From a virus, in the IMG/VR virus record IMGVR_UViG_3300024518_003488, positions 1-22,373 of that record: DNA of 22,373 nt; one strand, written 5' to 3'. The position numbers and the translations under genes were made by a program. Below are positions 6,744 to 14,188 of this stretch, piece after piece (positions within the stretch are counted from its first letter, which is position 1; each line of letters starts with the position of its first letter). The notes below the pieces were generated by a model. That model searched no databases. It had not been told where the DNA came from and saw nothing but the letters and a program-made list of their open reading frames with translations.

Positions 6744-6786
6744 TGAATCTAGACGAGTATACTCGACGGCCTAGAGACTAGATTCA
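6744..6786 (+). promoter_or_regulatory. Nested inverted repeat in the leader of the 6807 gene
   Basis: TGAATCTAG (6744-6752) pairs with CTAGATTCA (6778-6786), and inside it lies a perfect 12-bp palindrome CGAGTATACTCG (6754-6765). It lies between the candidate promoter and the AGGAGG (6793-6798) of the next gene, so it is in the 5' leader if that promoter is real. It could be an RNA stem that protects the message or an operator for a dimeric regulator. No U-tract follows, so it is not a terminator. Confidence 0.55.
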
Positions 6787-6806
6787 CAAACTAGGAGGAT
6801 TAAATT

Positions 6807-7268
6807 ATGGCAACAACTACATTTTCGGGACCGATTAAAGCGGGAACGATTAAAGACACGACTGGTACAACAGTTGGAACGGATATGAAAAATACCGGCC
6901 AAGTTGTAATGGCACAAACACATGCTATTGACCTATCAGGCGGAGCGATCGCAGCAGAAGCAACAGCTATGATCATTCCAGCAAATTCACAAATAATTGA
7001 TATCGTTTTTGATGTTATCACTGCAGCAAGTGGTACAACAGATATCAGTGTGGGTCTTGTTGGCGGATCAGCAGTCCAATATGTAAATGCTTACACAATT
7101 GGAACAACTGCGGGTAGACACTACCCAACAACTGAAGCTGGTGGCTCTTCTGTTTGGGAAGATGTTGGAAGTACTGATGTCAGAATGAATGTAACTAACT
7201 CAGCAGCGACAAGTTCTGGTGAGTGTAGAATTACTGTTCTGTATCAACAAAACAATAATCTTGCTTAA
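6807..7268 (+). CDS. Virion structural protein, marine-phage family
   Basis: 153 aa, rich in Ala, Thr, Gly and Val, predicted all-beta. It begins MATTTFSGPIKAGTIKDTTG, an N-terminus I recognise from many marine phage contigs, where it is a small virion protein of unrefined role. Later segments such as AMIIPANSQIIDIVFDVITA and SDIS-like beta strands suggest a jelly-roll domain of the head-fibre or decoration type. The start has AGGAGG 8 nt upstream (6793-6798). Candidate promoter and leader hairpin upstream and a stable UUCG hairpin just downstream imply high expression. The exact place in the virion cannot be told from sequence. Confidence 0.7.
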   Translation: MATTTFSGPIKAGTIKDTTGTTVGTDMKNTGQVVMAQTHAIDLSGGAIAAEATAMIIPANSQIIDIVFDVITAASGTTDISVGLVGGSAVQYVNAYTIGTTAGRHYPTTEAGGSSVWEDVGSTDVRMNVTNSAATSSGECRITVLYQQNNNLA

Positions 7269-7278
7269 TAAAATTAAT

Positions 7279-7300
7279 GTGAGCTCCTTCGGGAGCTCAC
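7279..7300 (+). terminator. Stable C(UUCG)G hairpin without U-tract
   Basis: GTGAGCTCC (7279-7287) and GGAGCTCAC (7292-7300) form a 9-bp perfect stem closed by the extra-stable TTCG tetraloop in its preferred C-G context. It begins 10 nt after the stop of the upstream virion gene. The following bases are GAATTCAAAA, with no T-run, so full intrinsic termination is unlikely. A partial terminator or a 3' RNA-stabilising or processing hairpin is more probable. Confidence 0.65.
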
Positions 7301-7325
7301 GAATTCAAAATTAAAGGAGAAAAAT

Positions 7326-7628
7326 ATGTATTGGAAAAATGATATTCAGGCCAGCAATCAAACTACTGAAACTGGAACTATTCAATCAGGTAGAACTAGA
7401 GTATTTGGTGTTCGTTATGCGGGACCAGCTGTAGCTGGAAATATTACACTTCGAGACGGCGGTGGCGCTGGAACAATTAAATGTGTAATTGATAAAGCTG
7501 CACAAATCGATTCTGGAACTGTAAATTTTCCAGGAGCAATTCTGTTTAAAACAGATGTGTACGCTGCTTTTACAACTGAACAAGTAACAGCAATAACAGT
7601 ATTCCATAGTGGCGGATCGAACACTTAA
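7326..7628 (+). CDS. Small beta-rich probable virion protein
   Basis: 100 aa. It alternates short beta strands and glycines (GRTRVFGVRYAGPAVAGNI, TLRDGGGAGTIKCVIDKA), with no membrane segment or catalytic motif. Composition resembles small beta-sandwich proteins of phage capsids and tails. The pattern of an opening strand, RDGGG loop and closing strand is similar in style to the 21646-21990 protein. It is preceded by AAAGGAG and lies between two structural genes, so a virion role is likely by context. Confidence 0.65.
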   Translation: MYWKNDIQASNQTTETGTIQSGRTRVFGVRYAGPAVAGNITLRDGGGAGTIKCVIDKAAQIDSGTVNFPGAILFKTDVYAAFTTEQVTAITVFHSGGSNT

Positions 7629-7639
7629 GGAGTTTGTAA

Positions 7640-8368
7640 ATGGCGAATACTACTTCCGGAACAGCAACGTTCGGCAAAACATTTTCTATTGATGAAATTA
7701 TTGCTGAGGCGTACGATAGATTAGGAATTTTTACTTTAAACGGTGGTCATTTAAAAACTGCCAGACGTTCTTTAAACATTATGTTTCAAGAATGGGGCAA
7801 TCGAGGATTGCACTATTGGGAAGTCGCAAATAATTCAATTACATTAGTAGATGGTCAAGCTGTCTATACTATGTGGAGATCAACTGCCGATGGCACTTCT
7901 GATGCTACTGCAGTATATGGAGTTGATGATATTTTAGAAGCAAGTTATAGAAATGCAGACAGTGTTGATGCACCTCTTACAAAAATTGGTAGATCTACTT
8001 ACCAAAGTTTAGCAAATAAATCATCAAAGGGAACACCTTCACAATATTTTGTACAAAGATTTATTGATAAAGTTACTATCACTTTATATTTAACACCGGG
8101 TGCAGCAGTAGACGGTAATTTTTTGAATTATTATTATGTAAATAGAATACAAGACGTTGGGGCATTTACAAACGCTACAGATCTTCCTTATAGATTTATG
8201 GCTTGTATGTGTTCTGGTCTAGCATTTTATTTATCACAAAAATATCAACCTCCAAGAACACAAGAATTAAAATTATTATATGAAGATGAATTAAACAGAG
8301 CTTTAACAGAGGATGGCTCTGACGTAAGTACTTTTATATCCCCTAAAACTTATTATCCAAATGTCTAA
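7640..8368 (+). CDS. Head-to-tail adaptor (P22 gp4 / T7 gp11-like)
   Basis: 242 aa. It opens with helices (FSIDEIIAEAYDRLGI, then LKTARRSLNIMFQEWGNRG), passes to strands (VDGQAVYTMW, then a VDDILEASYR segment), and has SQYFVQRFIDKVTITLYLTP followed by a C-terminal helix (LPYRFMACMCSGLAFYLSQ) and a tail. This helix-strand-helix plan is that of the gp4/gp11 ring that sits beneath the portal in short-tailed phages and receives the nozzle. A second protein with the same plan is at 9176-9835. The start follows AAGGAG. It overlaps the next gene by 8 nt. Confidence 0.65.
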   Translation: MANTTSGTATFGKTFSIDEIIAEAYDRLGIFTLNGGHLKTARRSLNIMFQEWGNRGLHYWEVANNSITLVDGQAVYTMWRSTADGTSDATAVYGVDDILEASYRNADSVDAPLTKIGRSTYQSLANKSSKGTPSQYFVQRFIDKVTITLYLTPGAAVDGNFLNYYYVNRIQDVGAFTNATDLPYRFMACMCSGLAFYLSQKYQPPRTQELKLLYEDELNRALTEDGSDVSTFISPKTYYPNV

Positions 8369-9179
8369 TTTTGCAAAAGGTAAAAACGCTCTATTTATTT
8401 CTGATCGATCCGGATTACAATTTCCTTATAAAGAAATGGTTAAAGAATGGAATGGTGCTAGAGTTCATACTTCTGAATTTGAACCTAAACAACCACAATT
8501 AGATCCTAAACCAATTGTTGGAGATCCACAGGGTTTATCTCATGTAAGACCTCCAAAAAAACAATTACCAACAACTGATTTTTTACCAGATAATCCTTTT
8601 TCAACAATTAATACTTCAACTACTGTGACAGTATCAGAACCACATAGTGGTAGACAAACAGGAGATATTGTTAGAATTTATAATCTTGCTGCACCAGTAG
8701 GTGGAGTTGCAATTTCTACTTTTCAATTAGAAACAACTTTAGCTGCAGCTATTAATGCAACAACAGATTCAATTTTAGTAAATGATTCTTCCCAGTTTCC
8801 CGCTTCTGGATATTTGATTATAGAAAAAGTAGACACTTCAGAAGAAGGATACACTTATTACAATAATGAAGTTATTCAATATACTGGAAATGCTGCTCAC
8901 ACTTTTACGGGATGTACTCGAGGAACTAATGCTAAGACTCGAGGATCCAAACCTGTTAATACGACTGCGAGCTCGCATCCTATCAATGCAAAAGTTCGTG
9001 GTGGTTATTCAATAACTATGATACCATCTACTGTGAAAAATCCTAATGGGATGCCGGCTACATTTACGGAAAATAATAGTTATAAATTTTCTTTAATAAA
9101 TGCAGCAACGGTTACAGAAAAAGCTGGTGGATTATTTGTATCAGCAGGGCCTATTAATAATGGAGTAGAATCTAGATGA
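8361..9179 (+). CDS. Virion structural protein, marine-phage family
   Basis: 272 aa. The N-terminus contains FISDRSGLQFPYKEMVKEWN and VHTSEFEPKQPQLDPKP, a signature I recognise from marine phage virion proteins. A middle segment (about 87-115) has TVTVSEPHSGRQTGDIVRIY. A second beta module (about 127-200) reads INATTDSILVNDSSQFPASG, then NEVIQYTG and FTGCTRGTNAKTRG, the 'FP.sG.i.i...E...YtG....TGctRG' pattern found in many phage tail and baseplate-like proteins. It is wedged between the two adaptor-like genes, overlapping both (8 nt and 4 nt), so it probably belongs to the neck/tail assembly. Exact role unknown. Confidence 0.68.
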   Translation: MSNFAKGKNALFISDRSGLQFPYKEMVKEWNGARVHTSEFEPKQPQLDPKPIVGDPQGLSHVRPPKKQLPTTDFLPDNPFSTINTSTTVTVSEPHSGRQTGDIVRIYNLAAPVGGVAISTFQLETTLAAAINATTDSILVNDSSQFPASGYLIIEKVDTSEEGYTYYNNEVIQYTGNAAHTFTGCTRGTNAKTRGSKPVNTTASSHPINAKVRGGYSITMIPSTVKNPNGMPATFTENNSYKFSLINAATVTEKAGGLFVSAGPINNGVESR

Positions 9180-9835
9180 CGTACACAGAATTATTACAGA
9201 AAATAAGGGATTATACAGAAGTTGGGTCAACAGTACTGACTGACTCAATCTGTAATGGCTTTATTAATGATGCAGAATTTAGAATTTTAAGAGAAGTTGA
9301 TTCTGATAATAATCGAAGATATGCAACGGCTTCATTAGTGGTGGGTCAAAGATATATTGATGTTCCTGATGATTGTTTAATTATTAGATCTGCTCAAATC
9401 GTAGATGCAGATCCGGACGCTTCCCCCGATACGGATAGAGTAATTATTGAGTATAGAGACACTAATTTTATGTTAGAATATAACCCTTTAGACACTCAAG
9501 GACGACCAAAATATTTTGGCTATTGGGATAATAATACAATTGTCTTTGCTCCGGTGGCTGACAAAGCATATACAATTCAGATAAATTATATCTTGAAACC
9601 GCCTGGATTATCTAGTACAAATACTACAACATATATAAGTACCTATTTTCCCAATGGTCTTTTGTATGCATGCCTAGTTGAGGCTTTCAGTTTTTTGAAG
9701 GGGCCAAAAGATCTCTTGCAGTTATACGAACAAAAGTATACACAAGTGATTCAAGGTTTCTCAGTTGAACAAATGGGAAGAAGAAGACGGGATGAGTTTA
9801 TAGAGAGCGCACCTCGTTTACCAAAACAAGGATAA
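9176..9835 (+). CDS. Second head-to-tail adaptor-like protein (gp4/gp11-like, gp6-like)
   Basis: 219 aa. An N-terminal helix pair (YTELLQKIRDYTEVG, then FINDAEFRILREV) leads into beta strands with YIDVPDDCLIIRSAQIVD, RPKYFGYWDNNTIVFAP and AYTIQINYILKPPGL, and then a helix (FPNGLLYACLVEAFSFLKG) and a basic tail (RRRRDEF). This 'P-x-Y...d.ivfaP.....y.i.i.Y' plan is the same as in the 7640 protein and in phage tail-adaptor families. The start is an ATGA overlap with the preceding gene. Likely a neck ring component; which one cannot be told. Confidence 0.68.
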   Translation: MTYTELLQKIRDYTEVGSTVLTDSICNGFINDAEFRILREVDSDNNRRYATASLVVGQRYIDVPDDCLIIRSAQIVDADPDASPDTDRVIIEYRDTNFMLEYNPLDTQGRPKYFGYWDNNTIVFAPVADKAYTIQINYILKPPGLSSTNTTTYISTYFPNGLLYACLVEAFSFLKGPKDLLQLYEQKYTQVIQGFSVEQMGRRRRDEFIESAPRLPKQG

Positions 9836-9847
9836 GGAGAAAAAACT

Positions 9848-10288
9848 ATGGCAATAACACAAGCAATTTGTAACAGTTTTAAAAAGCAACTGTTGGAAGC
9901 AGACATGAACTTTAAGTCATCTGGTGGCGACAAGTTTAAAATAGCTCTTTATACCTCTTCAGCTACTATGTCCTCAGCGACAACTGCATACGCTGCAGCT
10001 AACGAAGTTAGTAATAGCGGTCAGTATGTAACTGGTGGTGGAGCTCTAACAAATTCCGGAACATCTATTTCAGCAGGAGTTGCAAGATGCGACTTTGCAG
10101 ACAGATCTTTCACTGGAGTAACGTTAACAGCAAGAGGTGCTTTAATTTATAACACGTCGTCTGATACGACAAATGCATCAGTAGCTGTTTTAGATTTTGG
10201 CGGAGATAAAACTGCAACCGCAGGAACTTTTACAATACAGTTTCCAGCTAATACAAGTACAGCAGCGATACTAAGAATATCGGGCTAA
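9848..10288 (+). CDS. Virion protein, phage beta-rich family
   Basis: 146 aa. Opening helix (ITQAICNSFKKQLLEADMNF), then KFKIALYTSSATMSS, GQYVTGGGALTNSG, CDFADRSFTGVTLTARGALI and AVLDFGGDKTATAGTFTIQF. This succession is a well-known family in phages of marine and other bacteria, always within tail or fibre modules and lacking an assigned function. It is predicted to be a beta-sandwich. Good AAGGAG upstream of the ATG, and it lies directly before the Trp-repeat gene. Probably a minor tail or fibre-base protein by context. Confidence 0.7.
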   Translation: MAITQAICNSFKKQLLEADMNFKSSGGDKFKIALYTSSATMSSATTAYAAANEVSNSGQYVTGGGALTNSGTSISAGVARCDFADRSFTGVTLTARGALIYNTSSDTTNASVAVLDFGGDKTATAGTFTIQFPANTSTAAILRISG

Positions 10289-10306
10289 TAGGAGGTAGCC
10301 TCCTAT
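10288..10306 (+). promoter_or_regulatory. Hairpin sequestering Shine-Dalgarno and start codon of the 10305 gene
   Basis: ATAGGAGG (10288-10295) is perfectly complementary to CCTCCTAT (10299-10306) with a TAG loop. The 5' arm contains the AGGAGG Shine-Dalgarno (10290-10295), and the 3' arm runs into the first two bases of the ATG at 10305. In RNA this 8-bp stem would hide both elements. It begins on the last base of the previous gene, so ribosomes finishing that gene could open it, giving coupled and limited translation. Confidence 0.7.
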
Positions 10307-12125
10307 GGCGTTTAAGACATATACAGTAACTGTTGCTACGGGGGCCAGATATCCGCAGCCTAGCGGTGGTACAGGAGCCGTATTTTATTTAGATGCGGTA
10401 AGAACAATGGATGTCGACGTTGTCGGCACTCTTTCGTATGTTTTTAATCAAGATGATTCTTCTAATAATAATCACCCATTAGTTTTTTCTAATTCAACAT
10501 CAACAAGCGATATTTTTCAAACAGGAGTCGTTTATAAACTAGACGGCGCTTCTGTTACCTACGCTAATTATACAGACACAACAACTTTCAACGCAGCAAC
10601 AACTCGTCAAGTAGAAATTACTGTTGCCGAAAGTGCAGATTTTTATTTTATTTGTTTCGTTCACGGAGGCGCAATGGGTGGCGTCATGGATCTTCAAACA
10701 GATGCATGGGGAGCTCTTGGTTGGGGCTCTGGTAATTGGGGCGAACAAAATAATGATGATGTCTCACTCACTGGTCAAGATTTAACTCTATCTCAAGGAG
10801 CTGCAGAATCTGTAGTTACTAAAGGATGGAGCGCAACAACTTGGGGTAATGGTGAATGGGGAGATCTTACAGATACAACTATAACACCATCAAGTTTTAA
10901 TTTAACTGCAACTCTTGGAGATGAAACCGCCGTTGGAGTTATAACTACAGGTTGGGGCCGAATAGAAGGTTGGGGCGAACAACTTTGGGGTGAACAGCAT
11001 GAAGGAGCAAGTGTTACTGGAATTGCCATGTCTGCAAACCTTGGAAGTATAACTGCAACTGCAGAAGTAAATCAAGGATGGAATAGATCAACATGGGGAT
11101 CTGATGCATGGGGAATTTATGGAACAGTATTAGCAACTGGTATTTCTGCGTCGTTTGATCTTGGTTCTCCTACAATTACAGTTGAAGTTAATACAGGTTG
11201 GGGAAGATCAACTTGGGGCGCTGAAGGTTGGGGCGTAAATGAAACAGAATTAAATGTAAATGTTACTGGTCAAGCTATGACCATAGCTCAAGGTGATGAA
11301 ACAATTACCGCCGAAGTAAATCAAGGTTGGGGCAGAACAGAATGGGGTTATCAAGTTTGGGGTAGTCCAAATGAAGCTGCAACTTTAACAGGTTTTGGTT
11401 TAACTGCTAATTTAGGTGACGAAACTGCTTCAGGTGAAGTTAATACTGGTTGGGGCAGAGATGATTGGGGACATGAACCATGGGGAGAAAATACAGCTTT
11501 TCCAATTGCTGACCTTACAGGAATTGCAATGTCTGCAAATCTTGGAAGTATAACTGCAGAAGTTGAAGTTAATATTGGTTGGGGTAGAAGTACTTGGGGA
11601 GCTCAAGTATGGGGTGAAGCAAATGAAGCTCCGTTAGCAGTAGGATTTGCAATGTCTGCAAATCTTGGTGCAATTGAAATTAATAATGAAGTTAATACCG
11701 GTTGGGGTAGAGCCGCATGGGGAGCACAAGGTTGGGGTGTTAATACTACAATTCTAGATGTTCCAGTTACTGGAATTGCAATGACTGCAACTTTAGGTGA
11801 TGAAACCGCAGTTGGTGTAATTAATAAAGGTTGGGGTAGATATGCTTGGGGTGAAGGAGATTGGGGTTCACCAGGTAATACTATAATTTCATCAAGTTTT
11901 GAAATGTCAGCTAATTTAGGTTCTGTAGATCCTTCTCCAGATGTCATGCTTACAGGTATGGAAATGAGCATGCAGGAAGGTGACGAAAGTACCTCTGGAA
12001 ATGCTAAAATTTACTTGACAGGAAATGGGTTGACAGTAGCTACAAATAGCGTATATAATCTAATCTGGAATCAAGTAGATACCGGCACAACCGTTACATG
12101 GACAGAGGTTGACACCGCAGCTTAA
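10305..12125 (+). CDS. Trp-repeat tail protein with N-terminal cupredoxin-like domain
   Basis: 606 aa. Residues 1-128 resemble the plastocyanin-like domain found in cyanophage and marine bacterial proteins: a YTVTVATGA opening, a GAVFYLD strand, NNHPLVFS with H57, and FICFVHGGAM with C117, H120 and M124, the His-Cys-His-Met order of type 1 copper sites. Residues 133-521 hold ten Trp-triplet units (consensus GWGRxxWGxxxWG) about 41 residues apart, separated by beta segments such as TGIAMSANLGSITA. The last 85 residues are a divergent beta-rich end. Length and repeats suit an elongated tail fibre or adhesin shaft. Copper binding is inferred from ligand order only. The start codon is buried in a hairpin (10288-10306). 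Loci before and after are also tail genes. Confidence 0.72.
   Translation: MAFKTYTVTVATGARYPQPSGGTGAVFYLDAVRTMDVDVVGTLSYVFNQDDSSNNNHPLVFSNSTSTSDIFQTGVVYKLDGASVTYANYTDTTTFNAATTRQVEITVAESADFYFICFVHGGAMGGVMDLQTDAWGALGWGSGNWGEQNNDDVSLTGQDLTLSQGAAESVVTKGWSATTWGNGEWGDLTDTTITPSSFNLTATLGDETAVGVITTGWGRIEGWGEQLWGEQHEGASVTGIAMSANLGSITATAEVNQGWNRSTWGSDAWGIYGTVLATGISASFDLGSPTITVEVNTGWGRSTWGAEGWGVNETELNVNVTGQAMTIAQGDETITAEVNQGWGRTEWGYQVWGSPNEAATLTGFGLTANLGDETASGEVNTGWGRDDWGHEPWGENTAFPIADLTGIAMSANLGSITAEVEVNIGWGRSTWGAQVWGEANEAPLAVGFAMSANLGAIEINNEVNTGWGRAAWGAQGWGVNTTILDVPVTGIAMTATLGDETAVGVINKGWGRYAWGEGDWGSPGNTIISSSFEMSANLGSVDPSPDVMLTGMEMSMQEGDESTSGNAKIYLTGNGLTVATNSVYNLIWNQVDTGTTVTWTEVDTAA
10701..11867 (+). 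repeat. Ten-unit tandem repeat encoding Trp triplets
   Basis: Ten degenerate units of about 120 nt, each coding a GW-G-xx(x)-WG-xxx-WG block and a beta-rich linker with N-L-G or Q-G-D-E-T motifs. Two linkers remain nearly identical at DNA level: 11019-11056 and 11520-11557, 501 nt apart (GGAATTGCNATGTCTGCAAA and onward). The units vary enough to show old duplication with some later exchange. Confidence 0.85.
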
Positions 12126-12144
12126 AAAATAACTAAATTTAATG

Positions 12145-12166
12145 TTTGACAGGATTGTCAAATTTT
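12145..12166 (+). terminator. Weak terminator-like hairpin, overlapping a -35-like TTGACA
   Basis: TTTGACA (12145-12151) pairs with TGTCAAA (12156-12162) around GGAT, followed by a short TTTT (12163-12166), in the 69-nt gap between the Trp-repeat and tail-fibre genes. The stem is AT-rich and the T-run short, so termination would be partial. The 5' arm is also a consensus -35 (TTGACA, 12146-12151) with a poor TAAAAA 17 nt on, so a promoter is the alternative reading. Confidence 0.45.
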
Positions 12167-12194
12167 AATAAAAACGTAAAGAGGACAAAAAATT

Positions 12195-13274
12195 ATGGCA
12201 AATTCAACATCAGCAAGTCTTAAACTGACGGTCCAAACTACTGGGGAAAATTCAGGAACTTGGGGTCAAATAACAAATACAAACTTATTAATATTAGAAC
12301 AAGCTGTCGGTGGTTATGAAGCAGTTGCATTAAATGCAACAACTGGTGCTACATTAGCTTTTACTGACGGTGCGGTATCTAACGGAAAGAATCAAGTATT
12401 AAAATTAACTGGAACAATTACAGGTAACGTAAATGTTATCGTACCTAATTCAGTTGAAAAAACTTATATTATAGAAAACGGAACAACTGGAGTTCACACA
12501 GTTACAGTTAAAACAACTTCTGGAACTGGAGTTACTTGGAGTACAGTCGACAAAGGTAAAAAGATGGTTTACTCTGATGGAACAAATATTGTAGACACAG
12601 CGTTTACAGATTTATCATCAGACTATTCACCACAACTTTCTGCAGATTTAGAAACAAATTCTAAAAATATTAGTTTTGCTAATGCAACAGGAATTGTTGA
12701 TGATTCTGGAAATGAACAAATTACATTTGCTAAAACAGCATCAGCTGTAAATGAAATAACGGTTACTAACGCAGCAGCGTCTGGTAATCCAGCTATTTCT
12801 GCTACAGGTGGCGACACAGATGTAGATTTAACTTTAACACCAAAAGGAAGTGCTGGAAGAGTATCTTTTAATGGCGGTGGTAAGATTCAGCAAATTGCTG
12901 AAAAAGTTACAACTGAAGCAACAGCCGCTACTGGAACTTTAAACTACGATTTAATTACTCAAGCAGTATGGAATTTAACTACTGCAGCAGCAGCTAACTG
13001 GACTTTAAATTTAAGAGGAGACGGTTCAAATTCTTTAGATTCAATTATGGATGTTGGAGAATCAGTAACTTGTGCTCACCTGGTATTACAAACAGGAACA
13101 GCATATTACAATAACGTTTTCCAAATCGATGGAGCAACTCTTACACCAGAATGGCAAGGCGGATCTGCGCCAAGTGGTGGAAATATAAATTCTATCGATG
13201 TTTATACATATACGGCGATAAAAACAGCTGGTTCAACTTTCACAGTTTTAGCAGCACAAACACAATTCGCGTAA
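12195..13274 (+). CDS. Tail fibre protein, marine-phage family
   Basis: 359 aa. The N-terminus (SLKLTVQTTGENSGTWGQIT, then NLLILEQAVGGYEAVAL) is a hallmark of marine phage tail fibres. A beta-rich segment follows: KNQVLKLTGTITGNVNVIVP, KTYIIENGTTGVHTVTVKTT and VTWSTVDKGKKMVYSDGTN. The middle (about 165-230) carries repetitive beta strands of the shaft type (ISATGGDTDVDLTLTPKGSA), and the C-terminal 110 residues form a distinct beta-rich domain that may be the receptor-contacting tip. No enzymatic motif. AGAGGA serves as ribosome site. The next gene encodes a glycine-rich adhesin, consistent with a receptor-binding module. Confidence 0.75.
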   Translation: MANSTSASLKLTVQTTGENSGTWGQITNTNLLILEQAVGGYEAVALNATTGATLAFTDGAVSNGKNQVLKLTGTITGNVNVIVPNSVEKTYIIENGTTGVHTVTVKTTSGTGVTWSTVDKGKKMVYSDGTNIVDTAFTDLSSDYSPQLSADLETNSKNISFANATGIVDDSGNEQITFAKTASAVNEITVTNAAASGNPAISATGGDTDVDLTLTPKGSAGRVSFNGGGKIQQIAEKVTTEATAATGTLNYDLITQAVWNLTTAAAANWTLNLRGDGSNSLDSIMDVGESVTCAHLVLQTGTAYYNNVFQIDGATLTPEWQGGSAPSGGNINSIDVYTYTAIKTAGSTFTVLAAQTQFA

Positions 13275-13291
13275 TAGGAGGTTAAAGAAAG

Positions 13292-14188
13292 ATGCCAATA
13301 ATCGCTTCAAGAGGTGCAGGATCTGGTAAAGGATTCGGAATGACAGCTGGAGCTCCATCATACATGGATGCTACAGGTGGAACAATTTACGACACAGGAA
13401 CTTACAGAATTCACTTATTTACTGGACCAGGCTCATTAATAGTTTCAAAAGTCCCCGACCCAGCGTTTGCAACAGCAGACTATCTGGTTATTGGAGGAGC
13501 AGGAGGAACAGCTCCCTCAGGTCGAGGTACATGCGCAGGAGGATACAGAGAATCTGCACCAGCGGGTGGTGTATGGGTATCAGCTCCAATGGCAAATACA
13601 ACTGGAACTCCGAGCCCACTTGGAACTCAAACTTTAACGGCAACAACTTATCCTATTACAGTAGGAGCAAAAGGTGCTCCTCAACCTTCACAAAATACAC
13701 AAGGTAATCCAGGAACAGCTTCAACATTTTCAAATATTACATCTGCCGGAGGCGGCGGATCTGGAGTAGGACACTACACTCAACCTGTAAAAAGCGCACC
13801 GGGACTTCCGGGCGGATGCGGGGGAAGTGGTGGTGGATATCCTCCAAATACTGCAGCTACAGGTGGAAATGGAAACACTCCACCTACAACTCCACCTCAA
13901 GGACAAAATGGTGCTTGGAATGGTGGCGGAGGAGCTCTTTCAGCTGCTGATTCATCAGGAACAGCAACATCAGGTCAAGGAGCTGGAACAGAATTTGCTG
14001 GCGGTTTTCCAAACTTTGGAGTACCAGGACCATCTGCCCCACTAAGATATAATGCTGGTGGAAGCGGACAAGGAGGATCTGGAGACGCTAGTTCTAACTA
14101 TCCCGGACCTACTGGACCGGAATTATCGTACGGTGCTGCAGCATCACCTGGCGATGGCGCGGTTCTGATAAGGTATCAATACGCATAA
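13292..14188 (+). CDS. Glycine-rich adhesin / receptor-binding tip protein
   Basis: 298 aa. Residues 30-70 are beta strands ending in ADYLVIGGAGG, the usual entry to phage glycine-rich domains. From about 68 to 290 the protein is dominated by Gly with Pro, Ser, Thr and Asn, with runs such as SAGGGGSGVG, GGCGGSGGGYPP, NGGGGALSAA and YNAGGSGQGGSGD, and it closes GDGAVLIRYQYA. T-even gp38-type adhesins use stacked polyglycine helices joined by variable loops to contact receptors. The same arrangement of conserved Gly runs and variable loops is seen here. Proline-containing loops (YPGPTGP, NTPPTTPPQG) are notable because proline-hydroxylase-type genes follow. AGGAGG lies upstream of the ATG. Confidence 0.75.
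   Translation: MPIIASRGAGSGKGFGMTAGAPSYMDATGGTIYDTGTYRIHLFTGPGSLIVSKVPDPAFATADYLVIGGAGGTAPSGRGTCAGGYRESAPAGGVWVSAPMANTTGTPSPLGTQTLTATTYPITVGAKGAPQPSQNTQGNPGTASTFSNITSAGGGGSGVGHYTQPVKSAPGLPGGCGGSGGGYPPNTAATGGNGNTPPTTPPQGQNGAWNGGGGALSAADSSGTATSGQGAGTEFAGGFPNFGVPGPSAPLRYNAGGSGQGGSGDASSNYPGPTGPELSYGAAASPGDGAVLIRYQYA

Noticed and set aside
10701-11867. CRISPR-like array
   Set aside because: The repeat is coding, degenerate, about 120 nt per unit and keeps frame; it is a protein repeat.
13827-14045. A second open frame of 72 codons inside the glycine-rich adhesin gene
   Set aside because: Product is a Gln/Leu-rich shadow of the GGA/CCA-rich codons of the adhesin, with no start signal.
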